Part shown: one piece after another, positions 27,821 to 37,230 of the stretch
Position numbering within the stretch: the first letter of the stretch is position 1
Layout of the letters: every line of letters begins with the position of its first letter
From: Peribacillus simplex NBRC 15720 = DSM 1321
GTDB lineage: Bacteria; Bacillota; Bacilli; Bacillales; DSM-1321
Reading direction: 5' to 3'
Assembly (NCBI RefSeq): GCF_002243645.1
Contig: NZ_CP017704.1
Location: 1,651,501-1,715,500 of the forward strand
Length of the DNA: 64,000 nucleotides
Notes under the pieces: generated by a model
The model's input: the letters and a program-made list of their open reading frames with translations, nothing else
The model's database searches: none
Told to the model about the DNA's origin: nothing
Program-made: the position numbers and the translations under genes

Positions 27821-28030
27821 ATGCAAACAACTACCCTTTATGTGAAGGAAGCAACGTCAGAAGGCCCGATTTTAAATCTGGAGTCCATACTTTTGAAAAC
27901 GGAAGGTGTGGAACGTGCAATCATCGATGTTGATGATGGGGAAATTAAAATCGATCATAGCGAAGACAAACTATCACCGAATCAACTTATTACACTTATT
28001 GAACAGTATGGCTTGAATGTAACTAAATAG
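27821..28030 (+). CDS. HMA-like small protein lacking the CxxC motif
   Basis: Protein of 69 residues with the beta-alpha-beta-beta-alpha-beta pattern of heavy-metal-associated (CopZ-like) domains: TTLYVKEA, helix LNLESILLKTEGV, RAIIDVDDGEIKID, helix PNQLITLIEQ and YGLNV. The metal-binding GMxCxxC loop is replaced by ATSEGP, and the protein has no cysteine at all, so copper binding is not expected. AAGGAGGTG precedes the ATG. It is monocistronic, with its own strong terminator, between yhbH and prkA. A regulatory or scaffold use of the fold is possible. Confidence 0.75.
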   Translation: MQTTTLYVKEATSEGPILNLESILLKTEGVERAIIDVDDGEIKIDHSEDKLSPNQLITLIEQYGLNVTK

Positions 28031-28035
28031 AAATA

Positions 28036-28081
28036 AAAAGCACCGGGCTCCCCTCCATTCAGAAGGGCCCGGTGCTTTTTT
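28036..28081 (+). terminator. Terminator after HMA-like gene
   Basis: AAAAAGCACCGGGC / GCCCGGTGCTTTTT stem with an 18-base loop and a T run. Confidence 0.9.
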
Positions 28082-28227
28082 GGTTTATTATTTCTCATTC
28101 CTTGTCAAAGCACCCTTTAACACGTTCAAAAGATGCATGATTTCTTTGGGAATTCAGAAGTTGAAGAATTGATTGGATTTCCTCTAATCCACTTTTCAAG
28201 CATTCCACCTTCCGCAAAAGGATATAA

Positions 28228-28262
28228 AACCCCTGCCCGATATGGGGCAGGGGCAAAAAAGT
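28228..28262 (-). terminator. Terminator after prkA
   Basis: CCCCTGCCC / GGGCAGGGG stem, six bases from the prkA stop, with TTTT on the minus strand. Confidence 0.75.
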
Positions 28263-28267
28263 ATGGA

Positions 28268-30163
28268 TTACCTATTTAACAAGCTGCCCACATAGCGCAG
28301 CAAATCATTGGCTGAAGTCGAATTATATCCGTGCTCGTCGATAAGTCTCGTGATGACCTCGTTCACTTTCTTCAGTTGCCTTTCGTCTGGTGTCTTCGTT
28401 GAAGTAGTGATCTTAACGACATCCTTCAAATCCGCGAATAGTTTTTTCTGGATCGCTTCCCGTAAACGATCATGGGAATTATAATCGAATCGCTTACCTT
28501 TACGCGCATATGCAGAAATGCGAATCAATATTTCTTCGCGGAATGCTTTTTTTGCATTCTCGGAAATTCCAATTTGCTCTTCTATCGAGCGCATCAATTT
28601 TTCATCAGGGTTGATTTCTTCCCCAGTCAATGGATCGCGCAGCCTTGATTTATTGCAGTATGCTTCGACATTATCCAGATAATTATCCATGAGGATCTTC
28701 GCCGACTCTTCATATGAATAAACAAATGCCTTTTGCACTTCATTTTTTGCAATGGCATCATATTCTTTACGTGCCAGTGAAATGAAATTCAAATACCTCT
28801 CCCGAAGTTCGTTCGTAATGGACGGATGCTGGTCAAGACCTGCTTTTAATGACATAAGTACATCCAATGCATTAATGGATGGATTTTCTTTACGAATGAT
28901 CGTAGAGGAAATTCGGTTAATCACGTAACGCGGATCGATTCCGCTCATGCCTTCGTCTTGATATTCCTTTTTCAATTCATTGATGTCTGCGGAATTAAAT
29001 CCTTCGACATTTTCCCCATCATAAAGCCTCATCTTTTTCACTAAATCGATATCGCCCTTTTTAGGATCCTTCAGGCGGGTCATGATGCTGAAGATTGCCG
29101 CAACCCTTAATGTATGTGGGGCTATATGAACATCCGAGACATCACTTTCACGGATCATTTTTTCATAAATCTTTTCTTCCTCGGTAACCTTCAGATTATA
29201 TGGAATAGGCATGACAATGATACGGGAATGCAATGCTTCATTTTTCTTATTCGAAATGAACGCTTTATACTCCGTTTCATTCGTATGAGCCACAATAAGT
29301 TCATCTGCACTGATCAATGCAAAACGTCCTGCTTTAAAATTCCCCTCTTGAGTCAATGATAGCAAGTGCCATAAGAACTTCTCATCACATTTCAGCATCT
29401 CCTGGAACTCCATCATCCCGCGGTTCGCCTTGTTCAGCTCGCCATCAAAGCGATAGGCACGCGGATCTGATTCAGATCCGTATTCGGCAATGGTCGAAAA
29501 ATCGATGCTGCCCGTCAAATCAGCAATATCCTGTGACTTAGGGTCAGAAGGACTGAATGTTCCAATTCCAACACGCTTATCCTCCGAAAGGAAAATACGC
29601 TCGACTAACACATCTTCAATCCTGCTTCCATACTCCTGTTCTAGCCTCATTACATTCAGCGGCGATAGGTTTCCTTCAATCCGGATGCCATATTCTTCAA
29701 AAAAATCATTCCGTAAATATTGCGGAATGAGATGCAGGGGATCTTCATGCATCGGGCATCCTTTTATTGCATAAATCGCACCAGAGTCTTTTAACGAATA
29801 ATTTTCAAGTCCACGCTTCAGTAAAGAAACGAGTGTGGACTTCCCGCCTGACACCGGACCCATGAGAAGCAATATCCGCTTACGGACATCGAGCCGCTTG
29901 GCCGCCGGATGGAAATATTCCTCGATAAGCCTTTCCAGTGAATCTTCAAGACCAAACAACTGACCGCTGAAGAAATTGTATTTCTTTGACCCATTTACTT
30001 CCTCTATCCCTGCATCTCTGATCATGTTGTATACACGTGAATGAGCAGATTGAGCAACTAAAGGCGTTTCTTTCAATATTTCTAAGTACTCTGCGAAGGT
30101 GCCTTCCCACTTCAGCTTCTGTTCATCTTCTCTAAATTTTTCGATTTTCTTTAAAATATCCAT
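28268..30163 (-). CDS. prkA: Serine protein kinase PrkA
   Basis: AAA+-type ATPase/serine kinase of 631 residues, expressed in the mother cell during sporulation and needed for normal late spore gene expression in B. subtilis. Walker A GPVSGGKST at 102-110 opens the AAA_PrkA domain; the C-terminal part is the PrkA kinase-like helical domain. The start MDILKKIEKF at 30163 (GGGGGAGG ahead) gives exactly the usual family length and N-terminus; the open frame extends 20 codons further upstream without support. Works with YhbH, encoded downstream on the same strand. Confidence 0.96.
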   Translation of the reverse strand: MDILKKIEKFREDEQKLKWEGTFAEYLEILKETPLVAQSAHSRVYNMIRDAGIEEVNGSKKYNFFSGQLFGLEDSLERLIEEYFHPAAKRLDVRKRILLLMGPVSGGKSTLVSLLKRGLENYSLKDSGAIYAIKGCPMHEDPLHLIPQYLRNDFFEEYGIRIEGNLSPLNVMRLEQEYGSRIEDVLVERIFLSEDKRVGIGTFSPSDPKSQDIADLTGSIDFSTIAEYGSESDPRAYRFDGELNKANRGMMEFQEMLKCDEKFLWHLLSLTQEGNFKAGRFALISADELIVAHTNETEYKAFISNKKNEALHSRIIVMPIPYNLKVTEEEKIYEKMIRESDVSDVHIAPHTLRVAAIFSIMTRLKDPKKGDIDLVKKMRLYDGENVEGFNSADINELKKEYQDEGMSGIDPRYVINRISSTIIRKENPSINALDVLMSLKAGLDQHPSITNELRERYLNFISLARKEYDAIAKNEVQKAFVYSYEESAKILMDNYLDNVEAYCNKSRLRDPLTGEEINPDEKLMRSIEEQIGISENAKKAFREEILIRISAYARKGKRFDYNSHDRLREAIQKKLFADLKDVVKITTSTKTPDERQLKKVNEVITRLIDEHGYNSTSANDLLRYVGSLLNR

Positions 30164-30418
30164 TAAGGAACCTCCCCCTGTCACTTTCAGAGAATACTTA
30201 AATCTATGCTCCAAGTCTGACAAACATGTCAGACTTTAAAAAGTGGCCGGACATTGTTTCGATTCCCCCTTGACTCTCCAAGTATCGAAAAAGGCTTAAT
30301 CATTGAAGAATTGATGACAAATTTGATGACAAGAAAATTTGTGTGCACTCCTGCTAAAAATTAGGGTATACTAAGCCTATACTTAAGTGGGACAATATGG
30401 GTAAAGGGAGGTCACAAC

Positions 30419-30508
30419 ATGGGCACAGTTATTATCGTTGGAGTTGCTATTACATTTTTAGCCGCTATCTTCACTGCCGGGTATGACGATAAACCAGGTG
30501 TGAAATAA
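30419..30508 (+). CDS. Single-helix membrane peptide, 29 residues
   Basis: Begins MGTVIIVGVAITFLAAIFTA and ends GYDDKPGVK: one transmembrane helix with a short charged tail. AAAGGGAGGTC lies directly before the ATG, and a perfect terminator follows 25 bases after the stop, so this is a dedicated small transcript. Size and layout resemble oxidase small subunits such as CydS, but no oxidase genes are near. Function unknown. Confidence 0.65.
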   Translation: MGTVIIVGVAITFLAAIFTAGYDDKPGVK

Positions 30509-30533
30509 AAATAACAGCCTTTTCTTAAACTCC

Positions 30534-30576
30534 AAAAAGGGGGACAGCAAATTAAATTTGCTGTCCCCCTTTTTTG
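30534..30576 (+). terminator. Perfect terminator after 29-residue peptide
   Basis: AAAAAGGGGGACAGCAAATT with its exact complement and a T tract; works in both directions, so it may also end other transcripts. Confidence 0.9.
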
Positions 30577-30672
30577 CGTCCTCAACAATATAAATAGAAA
30601 GAAGCACTTTAGTCATTCAACGAATGTAATAGCTTATTGGAAGCATGCCAATCAATGAAGTGGCTTCATCAT

Positions 30673-32307
30673 TTATACAGCGTTCTTTTTATCCGTTTGA
30701 GATGCAATGTTATTCTCCATCGATTTCAAGTCTTCATTTACTTTTTGTCCTTGTTCCAAATATTCTGTTTGGAATCCACTCTTTATTGCCCAACTATAAA
30801 ACCCTAGAGATAAACATGTAATGATGACCATATCCCAACCAAATGGGATTATGTTTAGTCCACCAAACTTTTCACTGCCTAAGTATGAAATGGTCATCAT
30901 ACAGAGTAAGTAAACAACCATCCAAAGCCCTGCCGAGAAGTTTTGCCGGAATCCCTTCCATTTTATTTTTGATTGATAATAGAAATAAACGGGAAGACCA
31001 ATCATAATGATAAATAATACTTGTCCCGTCAGTGGCCATCTTGCCCAATATAGAACCAAAGAAGCAAAAACAAAGCCAAGTGGTGCAATGATGCTTAATC
31101 CTTTTAGACGTAATGGTCTGTACAAATCCTGACCTGTGCGCCTTAATGTCATAACAGTAACTGGACCTGTAATATAAGAGACTAATGTCGCAACCGAAAT
31201 AACCTCTGCCAAAACGCCCCAGCCTCTAAACATGAATAAAAATAAGAAAGATACACCTAGATTTAAAAACATGGCTTGACGAGGGATACCATAAAGTGGA
31301 TGCAATTTCCCAAAAACGCTTGGCAAATATTTATTCTTTTCCATTCCATAAAGCATTCGTGACGTTGTCGCCGTGTATGTTATTCCCGTCCCGGAAGGAG
31401 AAATAAAAGCATCAACGTATAGTAAAATAACCAACCAGTTTATGCCTAGAACAATTGCTAAGTCAGCAAACGGTGAATTGAAATTCAAATGTTGCCATCC
31501 GTTCACAATCATGGACGGATCAACGGCTCCAATGAACGCAACCTGTAATAAAACGTAGATAACCGTTGCAATTAAGATGGAGCCAATTACTGCAATTGGG
31601 ATCGAACGTCCAGGATTCTTTGCCTCACCTGCCATATTAATTGGACTTTGAAAACCGTTAAATGCAAAGATGATACCAGAAGTTGCTACAGCAGTAAGTA
31701 CACTTGCCCAACCATTAGGAGCGATACTTCCTGCAGACGTAAAATTGGACCCATGAAAACCAGCAAATAAAAGTGAACCAATCGTAAGTCCAGGTATAAT
31801 AACCTTAAAGACTGTAATAAATGAGTTTGCTTTTGAAAACAAACTAACTGTCCAGTAATTTAATAAAAAGTAGACGACCAATAATGCAGAGGCAATTGCC
31901 AAGCCTCCCCCAGTAAGACTCCCATTTTCCACCAGACCATGTGTCCACTGTGCCCATTTCCATGGCCATGAGCTCATATATTGAACCGAAGCAATCGCTT
32001 CGACTGGAATTACAGAAACAATTGCAATCCAGTTTGCCCAACCTGCAAGAAACCCTAAAAACGAACCATGAGAGTACTGCGTGTATTTTACCATTCCCCC
32101 AGCTTCAGGAAACATAGACCCTAATTCACTGTAAGAAAGTGCGATAAATAAAATAACAACCATCCCGATAATCCAAGAGATAATGGCAGCTGGTCCTGCA
32201 ATCTGTGCCGCTCTCCAAGCTCCGAATAACCAACCTGAGCCAATAATAGACCCGAGTCCTACCATCGTTAACGAAAATGTCCCCATCTTTCGCTGCAAAT
32301 TATTCAT
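30673..32307 (-). CDS. APC-family permease, YveA-like (aspartate/glutamate type)
   Basis: Integral membrane permease of 544 residues with about 14 hydrophobic helices. TM1 has GLGSIIGSGWLFG, the APC substrate-backbone motif, and FAFNGFQSPINMAGEAKNPG near TM6 is typical of the YveA / large APC group, whose B. subtilis member moves aspartate and glutamate. GGTGATGAACAT precedes the ATG. Its place downstream of glutaminase and next to GlnK-GlnL suggests uptake or exchange of glutamine or glutamate; this is context inference. A five-codon leader frame lies about 90 bases upstream. Confidence 0.82.
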   Translation of the reverse strand: MNNLQRKMGTFSLTMVGLGSIIGSGWLFGAWRAAQIAGPAAIISWIIGMVVILFIALSYSELGSMFPEAGGMVKYTQYSHGSFLGFLAGWANWIAIVSVIPVEAIASVQYMSSWPWKWAQWTHGLVENGSLTGGGLAIASALLVVYFLLNYWTVSLFSKANSFITVFKVIIPGLTIGSLLFAGFHGSNFTSAGSIAPNGWASVLTAVATSGIIFAFNGFQSPINMAGEAKNPGRSIPIAVIGSILIATVIYVLLQVAFIGAVDPSMIVNGWQHLNFNSPFADLAIVLGINWLVILLYVDAFISPSGTGITYTATTSRMLYGMEKNKYLPSVFGKLHPLYGIPRQAMFLNLGVSFLFLFMFRGWGVLAEVISVATLVSYITGPVTVMTLRRTGQDLYRPLRLKGLSIIAPLGFVFASLVLYWARWPLTGQVLFIIMIGLPVYFYYQSKIKWKGFRQNFSAGLWMVVYLLCMMTISYLGSEKFGGLNIIPFGWDMVIITCLSLGFYSWAIKSGFQTEYLEQGQKVNEDLKSMENNIASQTDKKNAV

Positions 32308-32393
32308 ATGTTCATCACCATGCTTTCCAAAATTATTCCTTACGTTTAAAAGTAACTGGATTAATGATTTTTGCTAGTGCGTCCAATTACATC

Positions 32394-32411
32394 TTAAAGT
32401 AATTGCTGCAT
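32394..32411 (-). other. Five-codon leader frame MQQLL
   Basis: ATG CAG CAA TTA CTT TAA preceded by AAGAGGTGATGTAA, a near-consensus ribosome site, between glsA and the permease. Two glutamine codons in the leader of a presumed glutamine/glutamate gene are notable, but no terminator follows, so attenuation is unproven. Confidence 0.25.
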
Positions 32412-32507
32412 TTACATCACCTCTTGATAAAGTTTAGTAAATTGATAAGGCAAATATATGGATGTCCCTATATTGCATTTTTTATATGAAGAAATTTTCT
32501 CTTTTTT

Positions 32508-33500
32508 TCAGAAAATACTTAGATCCCATTCTTGTGCTATTTGTTTCAATAGCATTCCACCTGTTAAGCTATTCCCATATTCATCAATGGCAGGTCCGTA
32601 TATACCAATGCCGCATCCTTCTTGAAAAGGAAGCTCACTTCTGGCACTTGGAGGAACAAGCGCCATAATCCCGCCAGATACCCCACTTTTGGCCGGCACC
32701 CCTACAAAAGCCGCAAATTTACCCGAAGCATTATACATACCACAAGTAAGCATTAATGCTTTGGCCAGCTTAGCTACTTTTTTAGGGAGTACTTGTTCTT
32801 TACGGATGGGGTGGTATCCATCTTGTGCAAGAATCAGTCCAAGCAGGGCTATGTCTTCTGTAGTTACTTCTATGGAACATTGCATGAGGTAAACCTCTAA
32901 AGCTTCCTCTACTTCCGATTCCAAATAATTGGTCTCTTTTAAATAGTGAGCTAAAGCTCTATTTCTATGAGAGGTTTGCCATTCAGATTGATACACTTCC
33001 TCATTGATGGTCGGGCGCTTCCCTAACAAATTTTCAAATAGCTCATAGAGAAATTCCAATTTCCTTTGCGAAGAATCCCCTGGGAGAAGCGAAGCTATGG
33101 TAATCGCTCCAGCATTTATCATAGGATTAAACGGTTTTCCCGGCTTATGCATTTCTAAACGAATAATTGAATTGAAGGCATCCCCGGTTGGTTCCACATC
33201 GACCCTCTCTAACACATAAGAAATGCCGCAACCCAAGCATGCGGCTATAAAGCTGAGCACTTTTGAAATACTTTGCAGCGTGAATGGGACTTCCCAATCT
33301 CCTGACTTGATCATTGTTCCACCAGGCTCCAGTATGCAAATGCCCAATTGCGATAAGTGTGCATTTCTCAGTGCCGGTATATAATTGGCAGTTTGCCCTT
33401 CAGTAGCATAGGGTCTGTAATGTGCTACCCAACCATCTAAGTCGGCTTGCTTTTGAGTATTAACGTGAATGCCATACTCTTTTGACAATTCTTCAATCAC
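32508..33500 (-). CDS. glsA: Glutaminase A
   Basis: Hydrolyses glutamine to glutamate and ammonia in the cytosol. A serine beta-lactamase-like fold is indicated by the catalytic pair in QSISK (Ser77-xx-Lys80 with this start), the MINAGAI segment, the conserved AMLTCGMY-type stretch (ALMLTCGMYNASG) and PAKSGVSGGI near the end. The GTG at 33500 has AGAGGTGG six bases upstream; an ATG ten codons earlier has no ribosome site. It is divergent from glnK-glnL, the arrangement by which B. subtilis GlnL activates its glutaminase genes. Confidence 0.93.
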   Translation of the reverse strand: MIEELSKEYGIHVNTQKQADLDGWVAHYRPYATEGQTANYIPALRNAHLSQLGICILEPGGTMIKSGDWEVPFTLQSISKVLSFIAACLGCGISYVLERVDVEPTGDAFNSIIRLEMHKPGKPFNPMINAGAITIASLLPGDSSQRKLEFLYELFENLLGKRPTINEEVYQSEWQTSHRNRALAHYLKETNYLESEVEEALEVYLMQCSIEVTTEDIALLGLILAQDGYHPIRKEQVLPKKVAKLAKALMLTCGMYNASGKFAAFVGVPAKSGVSGGIMALVPPSARSELPFQEGCGIGIYGPAIDEYGNSLTGGMLLKQIAQEWDLSIF

Positions 33501-33886
33501 ATTCTTCCACCTCTTCAGTTGTTGTATCATTATTTTTTCAATATGAGCGTTTTACCGAATGCCATCAAGCTTACTTGTAAAGATTCGATGAAAAACATAA
33601 TGAATATTCTAAATATTGTTAAGCGCTTTCAAAACTTTCTATCTACCGTTAATTTTAAATTGGGAACTACATAATCATACGAAAACCTACAAAATCTAAA
33701 AAATAAAAATCCTCTAAAAAAAACGTGATCATCTTACATGTTCCGTTACCATTTTTTGTGGATAGAAAAACAGATTGGTTTTGCCATAATTGGTTATAAG
33801 TCGTTCTATTCAGGAACAAAGTAAGCGTTGTATTGAAGCCGATGAAACTGTATACTGATTTTTTAAACAAATGGGGAGGTGACGAC

Positions 33887-35197
33887 TTGAATCTCAGTAC
33901 GTTAATGAAAAAAGAGGTCAATATCCTTGCTTTGATGTTGGTAACGGTGCCATTAGCAGGCGAATTGAGTTTTTATCCTTTAAATGAAACGTTTCGGGTA
34001 AGTTTTGGTCCGCCTGTACTTTTCTTCTTTTTACTATTATTACAGAAAACACATGCCATTTTTTCGGGCTTCCTGACAGGGACAGTGGTTGTGGCATTTC
34101 GAATTCTAATAGATTTTTTTATGCACGATAGTTTTTCCTGGGCTTCCTCTTTTCAAGTTCATTTTCCAAGTTTTTTCTTTTATTTCACCTACTCCTTTCT
34201 TTTTTATTTAGTGAAAATCAATCGCTTTCAAAACCGATCTTTGATTATTGGATTTATTGGTCTCATTATCGAAATATTGTCTGACTCCGTAGAATTAATC
34301 TTTCAATATATTGTATTAGAAACAACAATTACGTTAGGTTCACTAAACGAGATGATCATGATCGCATTCGCCCACAGTTTTATCGTTTTAAGCTTTTTTA
34401 ATATGATGAAACTATATGAAGCACAATCAAGGGAAAGGCAAATAAGAAAACAAAATGAACATATGCTGATGCTCATTTCCAATTTATACGAGGAAACGAT
34501 TCATTTAAAAAAAACATTAAAAAATGCAGAGAATATTACAAAGAAATCGTATGATTTGTATCGAGAATTAAAAGCACTGGAAAAACGGGAAAAGCAGCTT
34601 CATGTTCTTACAGAGCCATATAGTCAAAAAGCATTGCGCATCGCGGGTGAAATGCATGAAGTCAAGAAAGATAATCAACGGATTTTTGCTGGTCTCTCCA
34701 AATTGATCTCTAATGAAAGTTTTAAAGATTATATGAATGCTGCTGAACTTTTTCATTTAATTATCCGAATTAATGAAAAATACGCCTTATCACTTGGAAA
34801 GGATATCCAATTTGAATATTCTTTGGATGGAAATAACGATTCACATTATCATGTATATACCGTGTTATCTCTTTTCAATAATTTAGTAACCAATGCAGTG
34901 GAAGCAATTAAAGAAAAGGGAATCGTCCGTTTAAGTTTGTGTGAAATTTGCGACAATGTAGAATTTAAAGTTGCTGATACCGGACCTGGAATCCCTCAAA
35001 AATATCAAACTGTCATATTCAAACCTGGATTCACTTCAAAATATGATCATTTAGGGACACCTTCAACAGGGATTGGTCTCTCATATGTTAAAGAAGTCGT
35101 AAAAGAACTGGGAGGCGATATACTGTTTGAGAATAGTTTTAACGGCGCCGTTTTTTCAATAAAATTACCCATTCATAAGTTGATCCAGAAAGGATGA
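33887..35197 (+). CDS. glnK: Sensor histidine kinase GlnK (YcbA-like)
   Basis: Membrane sensor of 436 residues for glutamine. Five or six N-terminal helices (to about residue 175), then a coiled-coil linker, the phosphorylation histidine His257 in MHEVKKD, and a HATPase domain with N box NNLVTNAVEAI (about 331-341), DTGPGIP and STGIGLSYVK. The TTG at 33887 has GGGAGGTGA five bases before it; the longer frame from 33833 has no ribosome site. It is five bases from its response regulator. One TTTTGT half-site (33754-33759) in the divergent region could belong to a GlnL site. Confidence 0.9.
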   Translation: MNLSTLMKKEVNILALMLVTVPLAGELSFYPLNETFRVSFGPPVLFFFLLLLQKTHAIFSGFLTGTVVVAFRILIDFFMHDSFSWASSFQVHFPSFFFYFTYSFLFYLVKINRFQNRSLIIGFIGLIIEILSDSVELIFQYIVLETTITLGSLNEMIMIAFAHSFIVLSFFNMMKLYEAQSRERQIRKQNEHMLMLISNLYEETIHLKKTLKNAENITKKSYDLYRELKALEKREKQLHVLTEPYSQKALRIAGEMHEVKKDNQRIFAGLSKLISNESFKDYMNAAELFHLIIRINEKYALSLGKDIQFEYSLDGNNDSHYHVYTVLSLFNNLVTNAVEAIKEKGIVRLSLCEICDNVEFKVADTGPGIPQKYQTVIFKPGFTSKYDHLGTPSTGIGLSYVKEVVKELGGDILFENSFNGAVFSIKLPIHKLIQKG

Positions 35198-35201
35198 TTC
35201 C

Positions 35202-36149
35202 ATGCGTTTTTTTATAACAGATGATGATTGTGCCATACGTTCAAACTTAAGCCAAATTATAGAGAACGAAGATTTAGGAGAAGTGGTGGAGGAAGCCGAG
35301 GATGGAATTCTATTAGAAGGGCATATTTTGAATTTAAAACAAATTGATATATTATTTATTGATTTATTAATGCCCATCCGGGATGGCATTGAGACACTTC
35401 GTCATATAAAAAGTACATTTAACGGGAAAATAATAATGATTTCGCAGGTTGAATCAAAGGAGCTGATTGGTGAGGCATACTCACTTGGAATCGATTATTA
35501 TATTACTAAACCAATCAATCGTATTGAAATATTAACAGTCATCCGAAAAGTTATGGAACGTATTCATTTAGAAAGATCGATCACAAATATCCAAGCCTCT
35601 TTAAATAGTGTATTGAATTTTGAACAGCCAAAAGTTGATAAATCCAATAATTTTAATGAAAAAAGTATAAGGGAGGTGGGTGAATTCCTTTTATCGGAAT
35701 TAGGGATCGTGGGAGAAAATGGCGCAAAAGATTTAATGGAAATGCTTCAATATTTATTTATGTATGAGCGGACTTTTACTTTTGGAAAGCATTTCCCTAC
35801 CCTTAAAGATATCTTTGTAGAAATCACAAAAAAAAAGCTTGGCACATCAGCTTTGCAGGTTGATATCAATCGGGAAATAAAAGCTGCCGAACAGCGAATA
35901 CGCAGAACGATTAACCAATCGTTAAATCATTTTGCTTCGCTCGGTTTAACGGATTTTTCAAATCCGAAGTTTGAAAATTACGCTTCTAAATTTTTTGATT
36001 TCACGGTCGTTCGCCAAAAGATGAAAGAACTGCAAAATGATTCAACAATAGTTCTTACCCCTACCCGGGTAAATACAAAAAAGTTTATTCAAGTATTTTA
36101 TTTCGAAGCGAAACGATTGAATCCTGATGAAATAATTAGATATAGATGA
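35202..36149 (+). CDS. glnL: Response regulator GlnL (YcbB-like)
   Basis: Receiver plus YcbB-type DNA-binding output, 315 residues as in B. subtilis. The receiver has the acidic cluster DDD (7-9), phospho-acceptor Asp54 in FIDLLMPIRDG and Lys103 in ITKPINR. The C-terminal two thirds match the YcbB domain, restricted to GlnL-like regulators (EQRIRRTINQSLNHFASLGL). AAAGGATG precedes the ATG. Expected to turn on glutaminase and the linked permease when GlnK senses glutamine. Confidence 0.92.
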   Translation: MRFFITDDDCAIRSNLSQIIENEDLGEVVEEAEDGILLEGHILNLKQIDILFIDLLMPIRDGIETLRHIKSTFNGKIIMISQVESKELIGEAYSLGIDYYITKPINRIEILTVIRKVMERIHLERSITNIQASLNSVLNFEQPKVDKSNNFNEKSIREVGEFLLSELGIVGENGAKDLMEMLQYLFMYERTFTFGKHFPTLKDIFVEITKKKLGTSALQVDINREIKAAEQRIRRTINQSLNHFASLGLTDFSNPKFENYASKFFDFTVVRQKMKELQNDSTIVLTPTRVNTKKFIQVFYFEAKRLNPDEIIRYR

Positions 36150-36183
36150 TCAATGATTAAAAACGGAAGCACTCAAAAAACAT

Positions 36184-36213
36184 AAAATCCCCTGAAAGAT
36201 TTCAAGGGATTTC
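36184..36213. terminator. Bidirectional terminator between glnL and siderophore permease
   Basis: AAATCCCCTGAAA / TTTCAAGGGATTT stem with one mismatch between the two convergent genes. Confidence 0.7.
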
Positions 36214-36222
36214 AGCAAGTTC

Positions 36223-37230
36223 TTATTTTTTCAACAATAAATACATGAAATAAGGAGCACCGATCAATGCAACCATGATACCTGCAGGAATCCCCTCGGG
36301 TTCAACTATATTACGGCCTATCGTATCGGCAAGCAACAATAGCCATCCACCGATTAAAATGGCCACCGGAATGAATAGTTGATTTCGAGGTCCTACCAAA
36401 GATTTTGCTATATGCGGGGCCATGAGACCAATGAATGCAATTCCGCCTGTAACAGAAACGGCAGCCGCGGCCAGTGCTACAGCCGTGATTAGCAATACGA
36501 TCCGCTCTTTTTCAATCGATACACCCACCCCAATTGCGACCGGTTCACTTAAACCAAGCATATTCAAACGATTTGCTTTATATAAAGTGAATGGAATAAG
36601 GATGATTAACCATGGAAGAACTGCCCAAATGAAAGGCCAATCCGTGCCCCATATATTTCCCGCCAACCATTTTGCGATGAAATCGACTTTTGCTCGTTCC
36701 GCTGATGAAATGAGGACAATCATCAGACCTGAAAGCGCCATTGAAAAACCAACACCGATCAACACTAACCGAACGGGTGCAAGGCCCCCCTCTCTCTTGA
36801 ATGAGAGGATATATATTAAACAGGCCGTCAATAACGCACCGATAAAACCGACAAGTGGAATCATATAAACAAACGAACCAGCGTCAATCGGGAAAAACAG
36901 AAAGAAAGCGGCAATGGCAACACCAGCTCCTGAGTTGATTCCGATGATTCCGGGATCGGCTAAATCATTGCGTGTGATTCCTTGTAGAATGGCTCCCGAC
37001 AGTGCAAGGGCCATGCCTGCTAAAAGGGTAATGATGATTCGTGGTAATCGGACGGAAAATAATATGAATTCCTCTTTAAACGTCCCTTGCCCGAAAAGCG
37101 TGGGAATCAGTCGCCCTATTGAAAGATTCGAATATCCTAAACATGTCCCGATAATGATGGTAATGATGATGAGTGCGGTTAAGGCACCGATTAGCCATCG
37201 CTGTTTTTTGACTAAAGCTGACTGGATCAT
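36223..37230 (-). CDS. Ferric siderophore ABC permease, FecCD family (second subunit)
   Basis: Integral membrane subunit of 335 residues with about nine to ten helices. FecCD signatures are visible: RLPRIIITLLAGMALALSGAILQGITRNDLADP near 48-80, VTGGIAFIGLMAPHI (coupling helix region) and ADTIGR near the end. Its ATG overlaps the stop of the partner permease by four bases (ATGA), so translation is coupled, and its ribosome site AAAGGAGGG is formed by the last codons of the partner. The pair makes the heterodimeric channel. Confidence 0.9.
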   Translation of the reverse strand: MIQSALVKKQRWLIGALTALIIITIIIGTCLGYSNLSIGRLIPTLFGQGTFKEEFILFSVRLPRIIITLLAGMALALSGAILQGITRNDLADPGIIGINSGAGVAIAAFFLFFPIDAGSFVYMIPLVGFIGALLTACLIYILSFKREGGLAPVRLVLIGVGFSMALSGLMIVLISSAERAKVDFIAKWLAGNIWGTDWPFIWAVLPWLIILIPFTLYKANRLNMLGLSEPVAIGVGVSIEKERIVLLITAVALAAAAVSVTGGIAFIGLMAPHIAKSLVGPRNQLFIPVAILIGGWLLLLADTIGRNIVEPEGIPAGIMVALIGAPYFMYLLLKK

